From assembly GCA_013368315.1 (NCBI GenBank), contig JAACJM010000017.1:434001-498000 (forward strand): a stretch of DNA of 64,000 bases. The letters are read 5' to 3'. Under the pieces are notes generated by a model. That model saw only the letters and a program-made list of their open reading frames with translations. It did not search any database and had not been told where the DNA came from. The position numbers and the translations under genes are program-made. Positions 21,245 through 31,499 of this stretch are shown here, piece by piece. The stretch is from Tetrapyrgos nigripes. Taxonomy: Eukaryota > Basidiomycota > Agaricomycetes > Agaricales > Campanellaceae. The number at the start of each line of letters is the position of its first letter. Position 1 is the first letter of the stretch.

Positions 21245-24200
21245 TCAATTATAAAACTGAAGTCCTAATTGTTTCCTAAACTTCTCAAACTTTACTTGAT
21301 CTAAAGCTTTAGTGAGTAGATCTGCAGGGTTATTGCTTCCTTCAATGAAGAATAACTTGACTGTCTCGTCGATGACTTTTTCTCGAACAAAATGATATCG
21401 AATATCAATGTGTTTCGTTCGCTTATCCGTGACAGGGTTTGATGCAATAAAAATTGATCCCTGATTGTCACCGTAGATTGGAATAGCGTGAAGAGGATAT
21501 TCGATTTCACTGAGAAGAGTCTTGAACCAACAGACTTGTCGACTGCAGTCACTAAGTGCCATGTATTCAGCTTCAGTCGAAGATAGAGCAACTGTCTTTT
21601 GTTGTCTAGACGTCCAGCTAAATGGTGCTTGGGCTAATTGTAGAAAGAAGCCAGTTTGAGATTTGCGAGTTCCAGGATCTGATCCCCAATCAGAGTCTGT
21701 ATAGGCTGATAAGCCTTCTCCCCCTCGACCGTTGTACACAAGAGCATATTTCCTAGTGCCAACGAGATAACGGCAAATGTCTTTCGCCTTATTGTAGTGT
21801 TCTTGTGAGGGGTTTGCAGCAAATTGCGCAAGTTTTGTAACAGCAAAGGAAATATCAGGACGTGTTCCTAACATTAAGTAGAGTAAGGATCCGATTATCT
21901 CCTGATAACTTTGACGAAGAGTATAATTGACAGGAGTGTCATTTGGAAGAGGAAGAGGGTGATAATTGCCAGGTAATGGGGTAGCAGAAGCTTTCGCGTT
22001 TTGCATTCCATAAGTTTCTAGGATTTTATCCAGATAAGCGCACTGGTCTAAAGAGATCTTGCTGCCTTTCCTGGTAATTCTCATCCTAAGGAATTCTTTG
22101 GCATCGCCTAGATCCCTACATTCCCATCTCTTCATAAAGTCTCCTTTGAGTCGTAAGACTAAGGTTTTGTTTGCTCCACAGAATAGAGCGTCATCCACAT
22201 AGACTACGGCAATGACGATGGAATTTTCAATAAGATTTTTGTTGGCGTCATAGCATTTGTGAATGAAGATTCCGGCGTCGGAAATGATTCGTTTAAAACT
22301 GAGTTCTGCCATTGATTTATCAAGACTTTTCCACCACGCAAGTCCTGCTTGTTTGAGTCCGTAAAGAGCACGAAGAAGCCGGACGACTTTATGCTCTTGT
22401 CCTTTTACTTTAAAGGCTTCTGGTTGTTCCATATAGATTTCTTCATCGAGTAAGCCATATAAATAGGCTGATCGGACATCGACACCGGACACGTGCCAGC
22501 CCTTAAGTGCAGCTAAGGCGAAGATTAAGCGCACAGTCTCGAATCGAACAACAGGCGAATATATTTGATCAAAGTCTATGCCTTCGACCTGTGAAAAACC
22601 TTTTGCAACGAGTCTTGCCTTTTTACGCCCATCAGTTTTGATGTCGAAGACCCATCGGTTTTTGATAACTTTCCTATCTTTAGGTCTTTCGACCAATTCA
22701 TAGGTGTCGCGCTTGCGAAGAGCCTCTAGTTCTTCGCGGCAAGCGATTTTCCATTCCTCTTGCTCATCTATAGGTAAGCGAGCAATATCTTTGAATGTCC
22801 ATTCGCGAATATTACGAACATTCGGTTGATTCCCATCATTCTTCGAAGTAACTTTCTGAATAAGCAAGTGGGAATCTATTTCTCCAGGAGCAATTGCCTG
22901 CATAAGCAAGAAATTTATAGATACTCCCCCTTCACGGCATGGTTCTGCCATTTCTTCTGATTCAGGGCGTGCAGAGTCATCACTCTCGGCTTGCTGCTCC
23001 CCCTGGGGTGCGCTTCCGGATGCAGAACTAGGTCCGGGAACCTGTTGCTCTGCAGCTTGTTGACGTTCTCTCCGAGCGTCTCTCTCTGCTTTAGCTTTTG
23101 CTTCCGCTCTTTTATCAGCTGCGATTTGTGGTTCAAGATCGCGTTCAACTTCTACAGGGTGTTTATCCCCGTATCGTTTAGGTACAGTACCAGTGCGCTC
23201 GCTTCGACGCGTTGGTTCTGTTGGTGGCCGTCTTTGTCTAGGAGCTCTGGGCTTTCGAGGTGCCTGAGGAGGTGGTGTCTCCACTGGCGGCGGTGTTACC
23301 GTTCTTCTAGGCTCAGAGTCACTATCCGGGGACGAAGGCGGTGGATCCTGTTCAGGTTCGTCGTCACGAGGCTGATCAGGTCTCCTTGTTGAAGGGATGC
23401 GAGGAGGACGATGATGAAAATCTTCATCATCATCGTCAGGGATTATTTGTGGTAGAGGAGTGTCATCGCCGTGCGATGACTCGATAGGTAGTTGTTTTGA
23501 ATTACGAGATTGAGTTTTACATCGAGGAAAAAAGTCTTCCTCAAACACGGCTTGCGGGGATGTAAATTCCGCATTGTTTGTACGCATGAAAAGATTTCCA
23601 CGTTCTCCTGGTGCTACACCAAGATACGTCATGAGTTCTGACTTGGAAGCGAGTTTGTTCTTTCGAGTTTCCTCGGGTTTAAAGACATAAGCTCCACAGC
23701 CAAAGACTCGTAGATGATCGATACGCGGTTTTTCCTTTTCAAGCATTTCAAATGGAGTTATCCATTTGTATCGTCGTAAGGGAGTACGTCGATAGACATA
23801 CAATCCATGACGGACAGCATATTCCCACCAAGATTCAGGTAGACATGCTAACTTCATCATTGCTAGTGACTTATCCATCAGGGTGCGTATAAAGCGTTCC
23901 ACTCGACCATTCTGTTGATGAATGTATGGTGCACTGTTAAGGATTTTCACACCTTTCTCGAGTAACATTTCTCGGTAGGTGCCTTTGATGAATTCACCAC
24001 CCATATCAGACATCCACTGTTCGACTTTCGTCTTATATTGAGTTTCTACCATCGCAAGGAACTGGCGAGTGGCAGTCAGTGGTTGTTTTTTGTCTTTAAG
24101 AAAACGTATCCAAGCATCTGAAGTGTAATCATCAAAGAAGACGATTATATACTTGTACTTGTGGTAGGATATCGTGGGGTATTCATGTAAATCCGTATGG

Positions 24201-26440
24201 ATAATTTGGAAAGGACGAGTAGCTCGTCGTTCGTTAGGAGGGTAAGCCTGTCTGGGAGTTTTGCCTTCAAGACAGCCTTTGCACAAAGGAAGTTCCTTCG
24301 GAATAATGAATTCAGGAGTGCCAAGGGTGTGTTGTCGGACATGTTTTAGAACATCACGAGAGGGATGCCCTATACGACGATGTAAAATCTCGTAGTTGAT
24401 AAGATAAATCAAAAGATTGGCTTTAGAAGCGACAATTTTCGATTTGTGTGGAAGATAGTATAGCGTTTCTTCCGGTATACGCTTTGAGAAAGTCAAGAAT
24501 GTTGAATTTCTCGAAATGGTGATCTGATCGGAGTTACCGCACATAAACATGTTGTCATTTAAGAATTGACCAACAGATAAGAGTCGTTGATTTAGATCGG
24601 GAATGTAATAGACCGGATATAATTTCATAACTCTTTTACGTTGAGAGATCAGGACTGTTCCGGATGCACGAATCTTCGTGAATCCATTGGCAGTTTTCAC
24701 TGGAATTGGTTTTATATAACTCAATTCAACAAAGTCATTGATGTCGAACGTAAAATGCGCTGATGCTCCAGAATCAAGTAACCATCCATCACTGAAGTGG
24801 ATTTTTACAGTATCAGATCTCTTTTTCTTACACTTCTGGCATAGTGAGAACAGAGTGCCACAGGCACATAAATATTTATTGTTGCCGCCAGGGCTAGTGT
24901 ACAGATCATTATAAATAAAAGGGGTAGTCAAACCCAGAGGAGCGGTATGTAATAAATATATACATGAAGAACCTGCTTCCAAATTACGAGCTGCTGGGAA
25001 AAGCGCATCAGTACTTTTATTCATAAGATCTAAATTGAGATCTGACCTGAGATAACTGTTGTCCAAGCCGGAGGGTTCGGAGTCTAAGGACCAGCCATAA
25101 TTATTTGCGGCATTGACGGTAACCATGACGGGGGTAGAAGGTCGTGGACTTGGAATTCCGTACGATGCGGTGTCCTCTACGGGTGACGTAGGAAGACTCA
25201 TTCCGCTGATCGATGGCGGAGTCGACATGTACTCGAGGTCGCTGGTTTCGGATAGGCTCGGAGACATGCTCCGGAGTTCTGGCATTGAACTCGGAGTTGG
25301 AGCCCTGGAGGGTAGTTCCATCCCTCCTAGTCTGATTGTTGCGTCTCGCTGCCAATCGATTAGCTCGTCGTACCTTCCATCCTCGTTTTGGAGATGAGGA
25401 GTTAGCCATTCCCATCCCATCGAAGTCGTGCCAGGTGTTGGGCTTGCAACACGGCTGGATGGCAAGGATTGAGTGGTCATGCCATTGGGAGGTGCAGGCT
25501 GTGAGCCACTTGGCATCTCGTTGCGGACTGCAGCAAGTCGTTGGACAAGAGAAAGAGTGCCACTCGTTCCCGTTGGGGCAACGGTGTTCAGCGCTGTTCT
25601 GAGTGGTTCCCCATAGATGTGTAGAGGATCCTCGGGATTCTGGAACCTCTCCCCAAGGTGGATTGCGCATTCCATCATCTCGGCAGCAGGATCCGCGGCA
25701 ATCCGGTCGATAAGTGGAACAGGTGTCCGGATGTCCTGAGAAACCTTTACACCTGACTCCGTCATTGTGGAGCCAAATACACTTCCGAGTTCTGAAGTGT
25801 TCACCAGAGTGTCCTCGTTCCAACTGGCATCTTCTCCTTGAGCGCATGCCATATCGGCATCTGAACCGGTCTGAGTTTCGGGATATTCACCGTTCCAACC
25901 ATTCCAGTTACCAGCATCACCCCAACCATCAGTAGATGATTGAAGATTGTTCCAATAGATGCGTTCCGTGAGAGTGCGTTTAGAACGGGGAGCAGGGGTA
26001 AGTGGAGTGAAGGAAGGATCGGAATGAGACATGACGACATCTTCAAGAGTAGCAACAGTCTCACCAGATGGTCTAGCGCCAATATTGCGTGCAAGGTTGA
26101 TAGCCTTTTTGGTACCTGTGAAGAAGGCGTCAAAAGGCTTTTCCGTTTCCATGAAGAATGGCTTACGGGTATCAACTGCAGCAGGCGTGTTGACGACGGT
26201 GACTGTGTGCATCATGGGAGACATGTCGTTGTTGACGAGATGTGCCTGGCCCTGTCTCTTGGCCTGTTCGAACTTTCCAGCTCGACCTCCTCGACGGAAA
26301 TTGGCTTTTCCTTTGCCCTTTCCCTTGCCTTTTCCCTTGTTGTTCCCATTAGAGCCGCTGGCTCCGTTAGCGCCGCTGCTGCTGCTGTTGGAAACTAGGG
26401 TTACCGTCCTTTCGTTTAACAGCTGAAAGACGGTTGGCAT
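21245..26440 (-). CDS. Copia Pol polyprotein (protease, integrase, RT, RNase H)
   Basis: Open frame of 1852 codons (26803-21245); the part before about 26440 only overlaps gag. Order from the N-terminus: Gly/Lys-rich basic stretch, aspartyl protease (LLDSGASAHFTFD, near 24770), HHCC zinc-binding domain (HRRIGHPS...CKGCLEGK), integrase core (HTDLHEY, then SDMGGEFIK and an NGRVERFIR block), a long Pro/Arg-rich linker, reverse transcriptase (NRWVFDIKTDG, ARLVAKGFSQ, VVYVDDALFCG near 22195) and RNase H (AYTDSDWGSD, SSTEAEYMAL, DNQGSIFI, RTKHIDIRYHF). All catalytic acidic residues I checked are present and no internal stop is seen. It ends LQFYN. Expression needs a +1 shift from gag. Confidence 0.92.
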   Translation of the reverse strand: MPTVFQLLNERTVTLVSNSSSSGANGASGSNGNNKGKGKGKGKGKANFRRGGRAGKFEQAKRQGQAHLVNNDMSPMMHTVTVVNTPAAVDTRKPFFMETEKPFDAFFTGTKKAINLARNIGARPSGETVATLEDVVMSHSDPSFTPLTPAPRSKRTLTERIYWNNLQSSTDGWGDAGNWNGWNGEYPETQTGSDADMACAQGEDASWNEDTLVNTSELGSVFGSTMTESGVKVSQDIRTPVPLIDRIAADPAAEMMECAIHLGERFQNPEDPLHIYGEPLRTALNTVAPTGTSGTLSLVQRLAAVRNEMPSGSQPAPPNGMTTQSLPSSRVASPTPGTTSMGWEWLTPHLQNEDGRYDELIDWQRDATIRLGGMELPSRAPTPSSMPELRSMSPSLSETSDLEYMSTPPSISGMSLPTSPVEDTASYGIPSPRPSTPVMVTVNAANNYGWSLDSEPSGLDNSYLRSDLNLDLMNKSTDALFPAARNLEAGSSCIYLLHTAPLGLTTPFIYNDLYTSPGGNNKYLCACGTLFSLCQKCKKKRSDTVKIHFSDGWLLDSGASAHFTFDINDFVELSYIKPIPVKTANGFTKIRASGTVLISQRKRVMKLYPVYYIPDLNQRLLSVGQFLNDNMFMCGNSDQITISRNSTFLTFSKRIPEETLYYLPHKSKIVASKANLLIYLINYEILHRRIGHPSRDVLKHVRQHTLGTPEFIIPKELPLCKGCLEGKTPRQAYPPNERRATRPFQIIHTDLHEYPTISYHKYKYIIVFFDDYTSDAWIRFLKDKKQPLTATRQFLAMVETQYKTKVEQWMSDMGGEFIKGTYREMLLEKGVKILNSAPYIHQQNGRVERFIRTLMDKSLAMMKLACLPESWWEYAVRHGLYVYRRTPLRRYKWITPFEMLEKEKPRIDHLRVFGCGAYVFKPEETRKNKLASKSELMTYLGVAPGERGNLFMRTNNAEFTSPQAVFEEDFFPRCKTQSRNSKQLPIESSHGDDTPLPQIIPDDDDEDFHHRPPRIPSTRRPDQPRDDEPEQDPPPSSPDSDSEPRRTVTPPPVETPPPQAPRKPRAPRQRRPPTEPTRRSERTGTVPKRYGDKHPVEVERDLEPQIAADKRAEAKAKAERDARRERQQAAEQQVPGPSSASGSAPQGEQQAESDDSARPESEEMAEPCREGGVSINFLLMQAIAPGEIDSHLLIQKVTSKNDGNQPNVRNIREWTFKDIARLPIDEQEEWKIACREELEALRKRDTYELVERPKDRKVIKNRWVFDIKTDGRKKARLVAKGFSQVEGIDFDQIYSPVVRFETVRLIFALAALKGWHVSGVDVRSAYLYGLLDEEIYMEQPEAFKVKGQEHKVVRLLRALYGLKQAGLAWWKSLDKSMAELSFKRIISDAGIFIHKCYDANKNLIENSIVIAVVYVDDALFCGANKTLVLRLKGDFMKRWECRDLGDAKEFLRMRITRKGSKISLDQCAYLDKILETYGMQNAKASATPLPGNYHPLPLPNDTPVNYTLRQSYQEIIGSLLYLMLGTRPDISFAVTKLAQFAANPSQEHYNKAKDICRYLVGTRKYALVYNGRGGEGLSAYTDSDWGSDPGTRKSQTGFFLQLAQAPFSWTSRQQKTVALSSTEAEYMALSDCSRQVCWFKTLLSEIEYPLHAIPIYGDNQGSIFIASNPVTDKRTKHIDIRYHFVREKVIDETVKLFFIEGSNNPADLLTKALDQVKFEKFRKQLGLQFYN

Positions 26441-27149
26441 GGGCTTTCCCAGAAGGCCCCTTGAACGCTCCCTGGCGAGATTCCCAGATATTGACAATCT
26501 CAGACTGCAATACATCGAGATTTGCGGTGTCGACCTCCTCAATAGTGTATTGAGTATACTGATTGATAAGATACTCATATCTGGGAGGAAGTTTGGAAAT
26601 GATGAACATGACGATGAGGAAGTTGGCGACTTTCGTAATGGAAGTGGCTGAGGTGTCGTCAGTAGGGATACCAGCGGCACTGACCCTATCGAAGTGCATG
26701 CGAATAAGCTCAATCGCAGCGCTAGGATTAGCGTCGTTGGGAATTGTGATGGAGGTAGCACGTTTGAAATCCGTGTAGATTGCGGAAACTCCAGGTTTCC
26801 CATAGGTCTTCTTGAGAAAGACCCAAATTTCCTTGGCGGTAGTCATTCCAAGCGTTTTCTGACGAACGGGAGGAGAGAGACGAAGTTTGATAGACCCCAT
26901 GGCCTTATCGTTCTTCTCATCCCAGTCAGCCTGTTTCTTTTGAGCCGCCGTGATAGCCTCAGCTTGAGCCGCCGCGTCTTCAACTGATAGAGGGGAGACG
27001 GTACTCACTTCGGCATCATCGGGGCGATCAGATCTAAGGACAGAACTAAGTCCAGTAGCCTGCAACCAGGCGACAAGGATGTCAGCCCAGATGTTGAAAT
27101 CAATACCGGTGAAGACAGGGACAGTAGTCATCAGGACGTTGGAGGACAT
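26367..27149 (-). CDS. Copia Gag
   Basis: 260 residues starting MSSNVLMTTVPVFTG just inside the leader. It has the copia-type gag fold region (WADILVAWLQATGL, then KKTYGKPGVSAIYTDFKRA and SKLPPRYEYLI) and ends in QQQQQRR. Gag assembles the virus-like particle that packages element RNA. No CCHC knuckle is seen before the stop; a basic Gly/Lys stretch lies in the following pol frame. The stop is reached just after a (CAG)n run, where pol is open one base ahead. Either a programmed +1 shift or a one-base change in the run explains the layout. Confidence 0.85.
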   Translation of the reverse strand: MSSNVLMTTVPVFTGIDFNIWADILVAWLQATGLSSVLRSDRPDDAEVSTVSPLSVEDAAAQAEAITAAQKKQADWDEKNDKAMGSIKLRLSPPVRQKTLGMTTAKEIWVFLKKTYGKPGVSAIYTDFKRATSITIPNDANPSAAIELIRMHFDRVSAAGIPTDDTSATSITKVANFLIVMFIISKLPPRYEYLINQYTQYTIEEVDTANLDVLQSEIVNIWESRQGAFKGPSGKAHANRLSAVKRKDGNPSFQQQQQRR

Positions 27150-27451
27150 CTTTAATAATATCTGGGGAAGTCAACTGTCAGCATTTATCCATATGCAGAA
27201 TAAGAAGGCAGCATTAAATGCGCCATGTGAAAGTGAAAAGAGGCAGCGATGAACGCACCATGACAGTGACTACTCCCCTAGATTGTCAACAACTGTAGCT
27301 GGACATAAGTCCTGCGCTGTTGGACATATCGTCAAGCCATGAAAGGCGACGCAGGCTGCCACAAGGGCGCCACAGGCTGCCATGAAGGCGCCATCCAGGT
27401 AGTATGCGAAGTCTATGGTTTGCAGCCATTGAAGGCGCTCCCAAGGGCCTT
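27150..27451 (-). other. Copia leader
   Basis: Untranslated leader between primer site and gag. Contains repeated GGCGCC / CTGCCA words, no gene. Confidence 0.7.
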
Positions 27452-27465
27452 CGGGGCCCATAACC
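27452..27465 (-). promoter_or_regulatory. Copia primer-binding site
   Basis: Minus strand reads GGTTATGGGCCCCG directly after the 5' LTR. It is complementary to an initiator-methionine tRNA anticodon region (GGGCCCATAACC), the half-tRNA primer type used by copia and Ty5. The same 12 bases are found in the second copia at 43384-43395. Confidence 0.7.
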
Positions 27466-27833
27466 TGTTAAGCAGGCATGGTACGGCTTGTACACTACTA
27501 AACGCAGTGGCAACTACGCTACTTACCTGGGGATAAGAGTTAGCTTGTTAGGCTTGTTAGAGGCTTGTAGAGCGATGTGGGTTAAGTGTAAAACTTGTTT
27601 TTTGGAGGACTATCTACAAGTCCTTATATACCTTTTAGGAGGTACAAATACATGTAAACTAATACTAGAGTAACAATAAGATTCTATTGTACTGGATAGA
27701 ACAATGCTGGTTTCGTACACTATTGTGGTACTACACTTTATTGTTTATATAATCTTATTGTTCTATATATAACTACTACTATTGTTCTACATAGAATACG
27801 TTGATGGCTGCAACTGAATGCGCCAATTCAACA
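27466..27833 (-). repeat. Copia 5' LTR (element on minus strand)
   Basis: 368 bp, nearly identical to 20771-21138. Confidence 0.95.
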
Positions 27834-27838
27834 GGGAA
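27834..27838 (+). repeat. Target-site duplication of young copia (right), GGGAA
   Basis: Matches 20766-20770. Confidence 0.9.
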
Positions 27839-27890
27839 GAGTTTTGTGGACCAGTAGGTATGTAGAAATCGATGCTTCACAGGCCAACCG

Positions 27891-28664
27891 ATGGAGTACT
27901 CAACCAACCAACTTGCAACAACTCAGACAAACACAAATGATATACACATAACTAACTTGTTGACAGTTTTAGGTGAACAGGCTACTTGGGCTGAGATATC
28001 GGCTGGAGAAACCATTGGTTCAGCTGTTGGCCAAGGTTTTGGTGAAGGTGTTTCAGTTTTTGGAAACAGGCAAAGTAGTGTGAGGTCTTGGGATTCAAGA
28101 GACAACTGTGAAGGCTATATTAGTCTAGCTGGAGTCACCTGTGAAGACAAACAAGCACCACAACTACAAACAACCCTGAGGACTAGTCCTGGCGCTGGAG
28201 ACAGGGTGTCTCATTCATCAGGACATGATAACCAAGTGGATACTGCTCTAGTATTCCCAACCCCAGACACTACGTCTTGTGTTGAAGACATGGTGTCTTA
28301 TACATCACTGCATGATGCAGATGACCACTACCTGTGAGAGACTGCGGAAGACTCATATGGACCGAGTAGCCCCCAGGGCGGGACACAGGATGTATCTCAA
28401 TTGCCGATAGACAATGAAAATGTCACACAAATGGACAATTGGCATAATCTTAATGCCCTTCTCTCTCAATTATCCGAAATGGACCATCACAGTGAAGAGC
28501 TTGTTGCACAGATCAACAATCTTCTAGGGAACAGTACTGCCACGAACGAGAGTGACACGAATCTGTCTGAACACAACCCAGAAGAGCCTGAGGTATGACC
28601 AACAGACAAACCACCACCACACCATGAGAAATGAGCACTCGCTCGGAAAAGGACAAAGGCTGCA
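27891..28664 (+). pseudogene. LINE ORF2 N-terminal region
   Basis: In phase with the endonuclease below but broken by in-frame stops at 28335-28337, 28596-28598 and 28632-28634. Polar, Thr/Ser/Asp-rich, with a short predicted helix (LNALLSQLSEMDHHSEEL). No known domain. It reads straight into KRTKAAVRIASVNMRG, the start of the endonuclease. Confidence 0.6.
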
Positions 28665-30110
28665 GTGAGGATCGCATCAGTGAATATGCGAGGATATGGA
28701 AACTCTGCAGCCACACATAAGGATACCAAATTGTATCACATCAACCAAATTATGACAGAAAAGCGCATCGGAATTTTAGCACTACAAGAGACCCACATAA
28801 CTGAGGAGCAAAGAAGATTCATTGAAAGTAAATTTACGAGAAGACTAAAAGTCTTTATTTCTCCAGATCCTGAAAACCCAACTGGAAAAGGCAGTGTTGC
28901 AGTGGTACTCAACAAAAAATATTTTGGAATTGAAGGAACAAAGGCCACTGAGATAGTACCAGGCAGAGCTCTACTAGTCCACACTACTATCCACCAGGAT
29001 GACATTAATATCCTTGCTGTCTACGCACCTAATGTATCAGGTAGCAAGGGTTCAGAAAATGCAGAATTCTGGAAAAAAATTGAAGCATACTACGAAAAAC
29101 ACCTGCGGACACCCAAGCCCAATGTGCTAATGGGTGACATGAATGTGGCGGAAGATGGAATGATAGATCGCCTACCCACACACAATGATCCCAATGAAGC
29201 AGTAGATGCACTAGACAATCTTAAGCTGCGTTTTGGCCTCAAAGACAGATGGAGGAGCACATACCCAGACAAGAAAGCCTTCACATACCCAGATAAAGCG
29301 ACATGTGTACAAGCTGACTGCTCACAGTCTCGAATTGACAGAATCTATGTGACTGATCGAATCCTTGAGACAGCAAGAGAGTGGAAAATGGCCCCATCAG
29401 GAATCCCACGAACAGACCACCTAATGATATCAGTGCAGATCTCCAGTGAAAACGCACCTTTCGTAGGTAAAGGAAGATGGAAAGTTCCAGACCATGTCCT
29501 CAAGGATAAAGTTTTCCTTGAGTATGTACACACAAGGGGGAAAGCAGCAGAGGCTGAACTGAACAGCCTCACAGCCAGAAATGATGACACAAACCTGCAA
29601 CTAATTTGGTACAACTTCAAAACAGATATCGTTAATAAAGCAAAGGAGCAGGCAAGGATAATCATACCAAGACTAACGAGACTTGTGCAGGAGACACAAG
29701 TAGAGCTCGACCGAATCCTACATGACCCCGTGCTGCAGGAAATTGAGAAGGCTGAAAGAGCAAGAGACCTAAAGATAAGGATTCAACAGCTGGAGCAACA
29801 ACGACACTCACAAAGAAGGAAAGATGTTGCAGTCCAACATAACCTCGAAGGAGAGATCCCAAGTCAGTTCTGGTCACAAGCAAATAAAGAACAGAAACCA
29901 CGAGACATGATCTATGCCCTGCGGAAACTAGACGCAACAACAAATGAACATGGAATACTATTAGGGGATGCATATGAAAAAGACTCATGGAAGATGGCGG
30001 AACAGGCCAAACAATATCATGACAGACTCCAAGACAGCGGAATAAATCCTGAAAACGGAAATGGGTGGGAACAGACCATAAATGAAGTCCTGGATCACCT
30101 CAAAACCTGA
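28665..30110 (+). pseudogene. LINE ORF2 AP-endonuclease domain
   Basis: EEP-fold endonuclease that nicks the target to prime reverse transcription. Motifs in order: ASVNMRGYGN, ILALQETHI (catalytic Glu), INILAVYAPNV, VLMGDMNVAE (Asp and Asn), SRIDRIYVT, and GIPRTDHLMI (Asp-His). All key residues are present. A coiled, charged linker follows (about 29650-29900). The frame ends in TGA at 30108 within sequence that continues in phase to the reverse transcriptase, so this is a stop mutation rather than a real C-terminus. Confidence 0.85.
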
Positions 30111-31499
30111 GTAAATGATGGAGCGTCAGTAACAGAGGAACACTACCAGGAGTTGGCCTCTATACTATCTGAGAGTGATGTTGAAAAGGCACTCTGCCTC
30201 ATACAGAACCACACATCACCTGGTCTGGACAGAACCACCTATGAACTTTGGAAATCAATACATAGGCGTTTCGAAGAAGACGAAGCCTGTGGAAGAGAAA
30301 GCTTTAACCTAATCAAAGTAATGAAAGCTGCCTTTAACGATATAAGCACTCGCGGCGTGGTAGAAAAGACTCAATTCTCAAATGGCTGGATGTGCCCCTT
30401 GTACAAAAAGGGAGACCGAAATGAGATTGCAAACTACAGACCCATTACCCTTTTAAATACTGACTATAAAATCTTCACCAAGGTCCTAGCCATGAGATTA
30501 GGTACTGTTGCCCTAGCCCTACTCCACCCTAACCAGGCAGGATTCGTAAAAGGGAGGTATATTACAGACCAAACCAAGCTTATCAGAATGGTAATGACCT
30601 ACACAGAGGCCACTGAGAAAAACGGCCTAATAGTGTCACTGGACCAGGAGAAGGCCTACAACAAAGTCTGGCATGACTATCTATGGAAAGTTCTGGAAAA
30701 ATACGAGTTCCCAAGCCACTTCACCAAGACTGTTAAATACCTTTATGAGCCTGCGAAGACAACGGTGATGATAAACGGTGAACGCAGTAAAAATTTCCAC
30801 GTCCACAGAGGAGTACGTCAAGGGGACCCACTCTCCTGCCTAATTTTTGACCTAGCAATTGAACCATTAGCTGAAATGATCAGAGACTCGAACCTGAAGG
30901 GCTACGACATACCTGGGACAACGGAACACCTAATCGTCAACCTATTTGCAGACAACACCACCACCTTCCTACATGCAGAAGACAACTTTGAGGAACTTCA
31001 ACGAATTCTAGATAAATGGTGTCTAGCATCTGGTGCTAAGTTCAACATTGCAAAGACAGAAATTATCCCAATCGGAGAAAAGACTTACCACGTGAGTGTA
31101 ACCCAAACAAGGAAAACAAACGAACATGCCCAACCACTGCCAACGAACCTACACATTGCTATGGAAGGGGAAGCTGTGAGAATCCTGGGAGCCTGGTATG
31201 GAAATGAAATAAAAGCAGAGCAGATCTGGGCACGAAACATTGAAAAGGTGGACAGTAACCTGGAGCGATGGGCTAAAGGATCCCCATCAATGGAAGGACG
31301 CTGTCACATTATTCAGATGATGATTGGAGGTATCATTCAATATCTAACCATGGTACAAGGAATGCCGAAGTCAGTAGAGAAGCGCCTTGCAAAATGCATT
31401 AGCACATACCTATGGGAAGAGAAGGAACGGAATCCAGTCAAAAAAGAGGTTGTGTTCAGCAATTTTGACAAAGGAGGTAGAAGAGTACTAGACATTTAG
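30111..31499 (+). pseudogene. LINE reverse transcriptase, active site altered
   Basis: Same phase as the endonuclease. Motifs: TSPGLDRTTYELWK, WMCPLYKKGDRNEIANYRPI, NQAGFVKGRYITDQT, IVSLDQEKAYNKV (first catalytic Asp), RGVRQGDPLSCLIFDLA, and NLFADNTTTFL. The last should read FADD in this family: the second Asp codon GAC is AAC (Asn), which removes a metal ligand. The frame stops at 31497-31499 (TAG) inside the thumb region and continues in phase. Catalytically dead even without the stops. Confidence 0.85.

Larger units (their letters stand above)
20771..27833 (-). mobile_element. Ty1/copia retrotransposon, young and near intact
   Basis: 7063-bp element on the minus strand with 368-bp LTRs that differ at one visible position (21049 region TTGTC versus TTGTT), a 5-bp target-site duplication GGGAA, a purine tract next to the 3' LTR and a primer site next to the 5' LTR. 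Gag and Pol frames contain all expected domains with catalytic residues. It lies inside the LINE between its two ORFs. Possibly still competent if Gag-Pol can be made. Confidence 0.95.

Noticed and set aside
22991..23392. Plus-strand frame opposite copia Pol
   Set aside because: Shadow of the Pro/Arg-rich linker of the real minus-strand Pol frame.
26441..26803. N-terminal extension of the Pol frame over gag
   Set aside because: It overlaps the better supported Gag frame and has no domain; Pol proper starts at the frame change.
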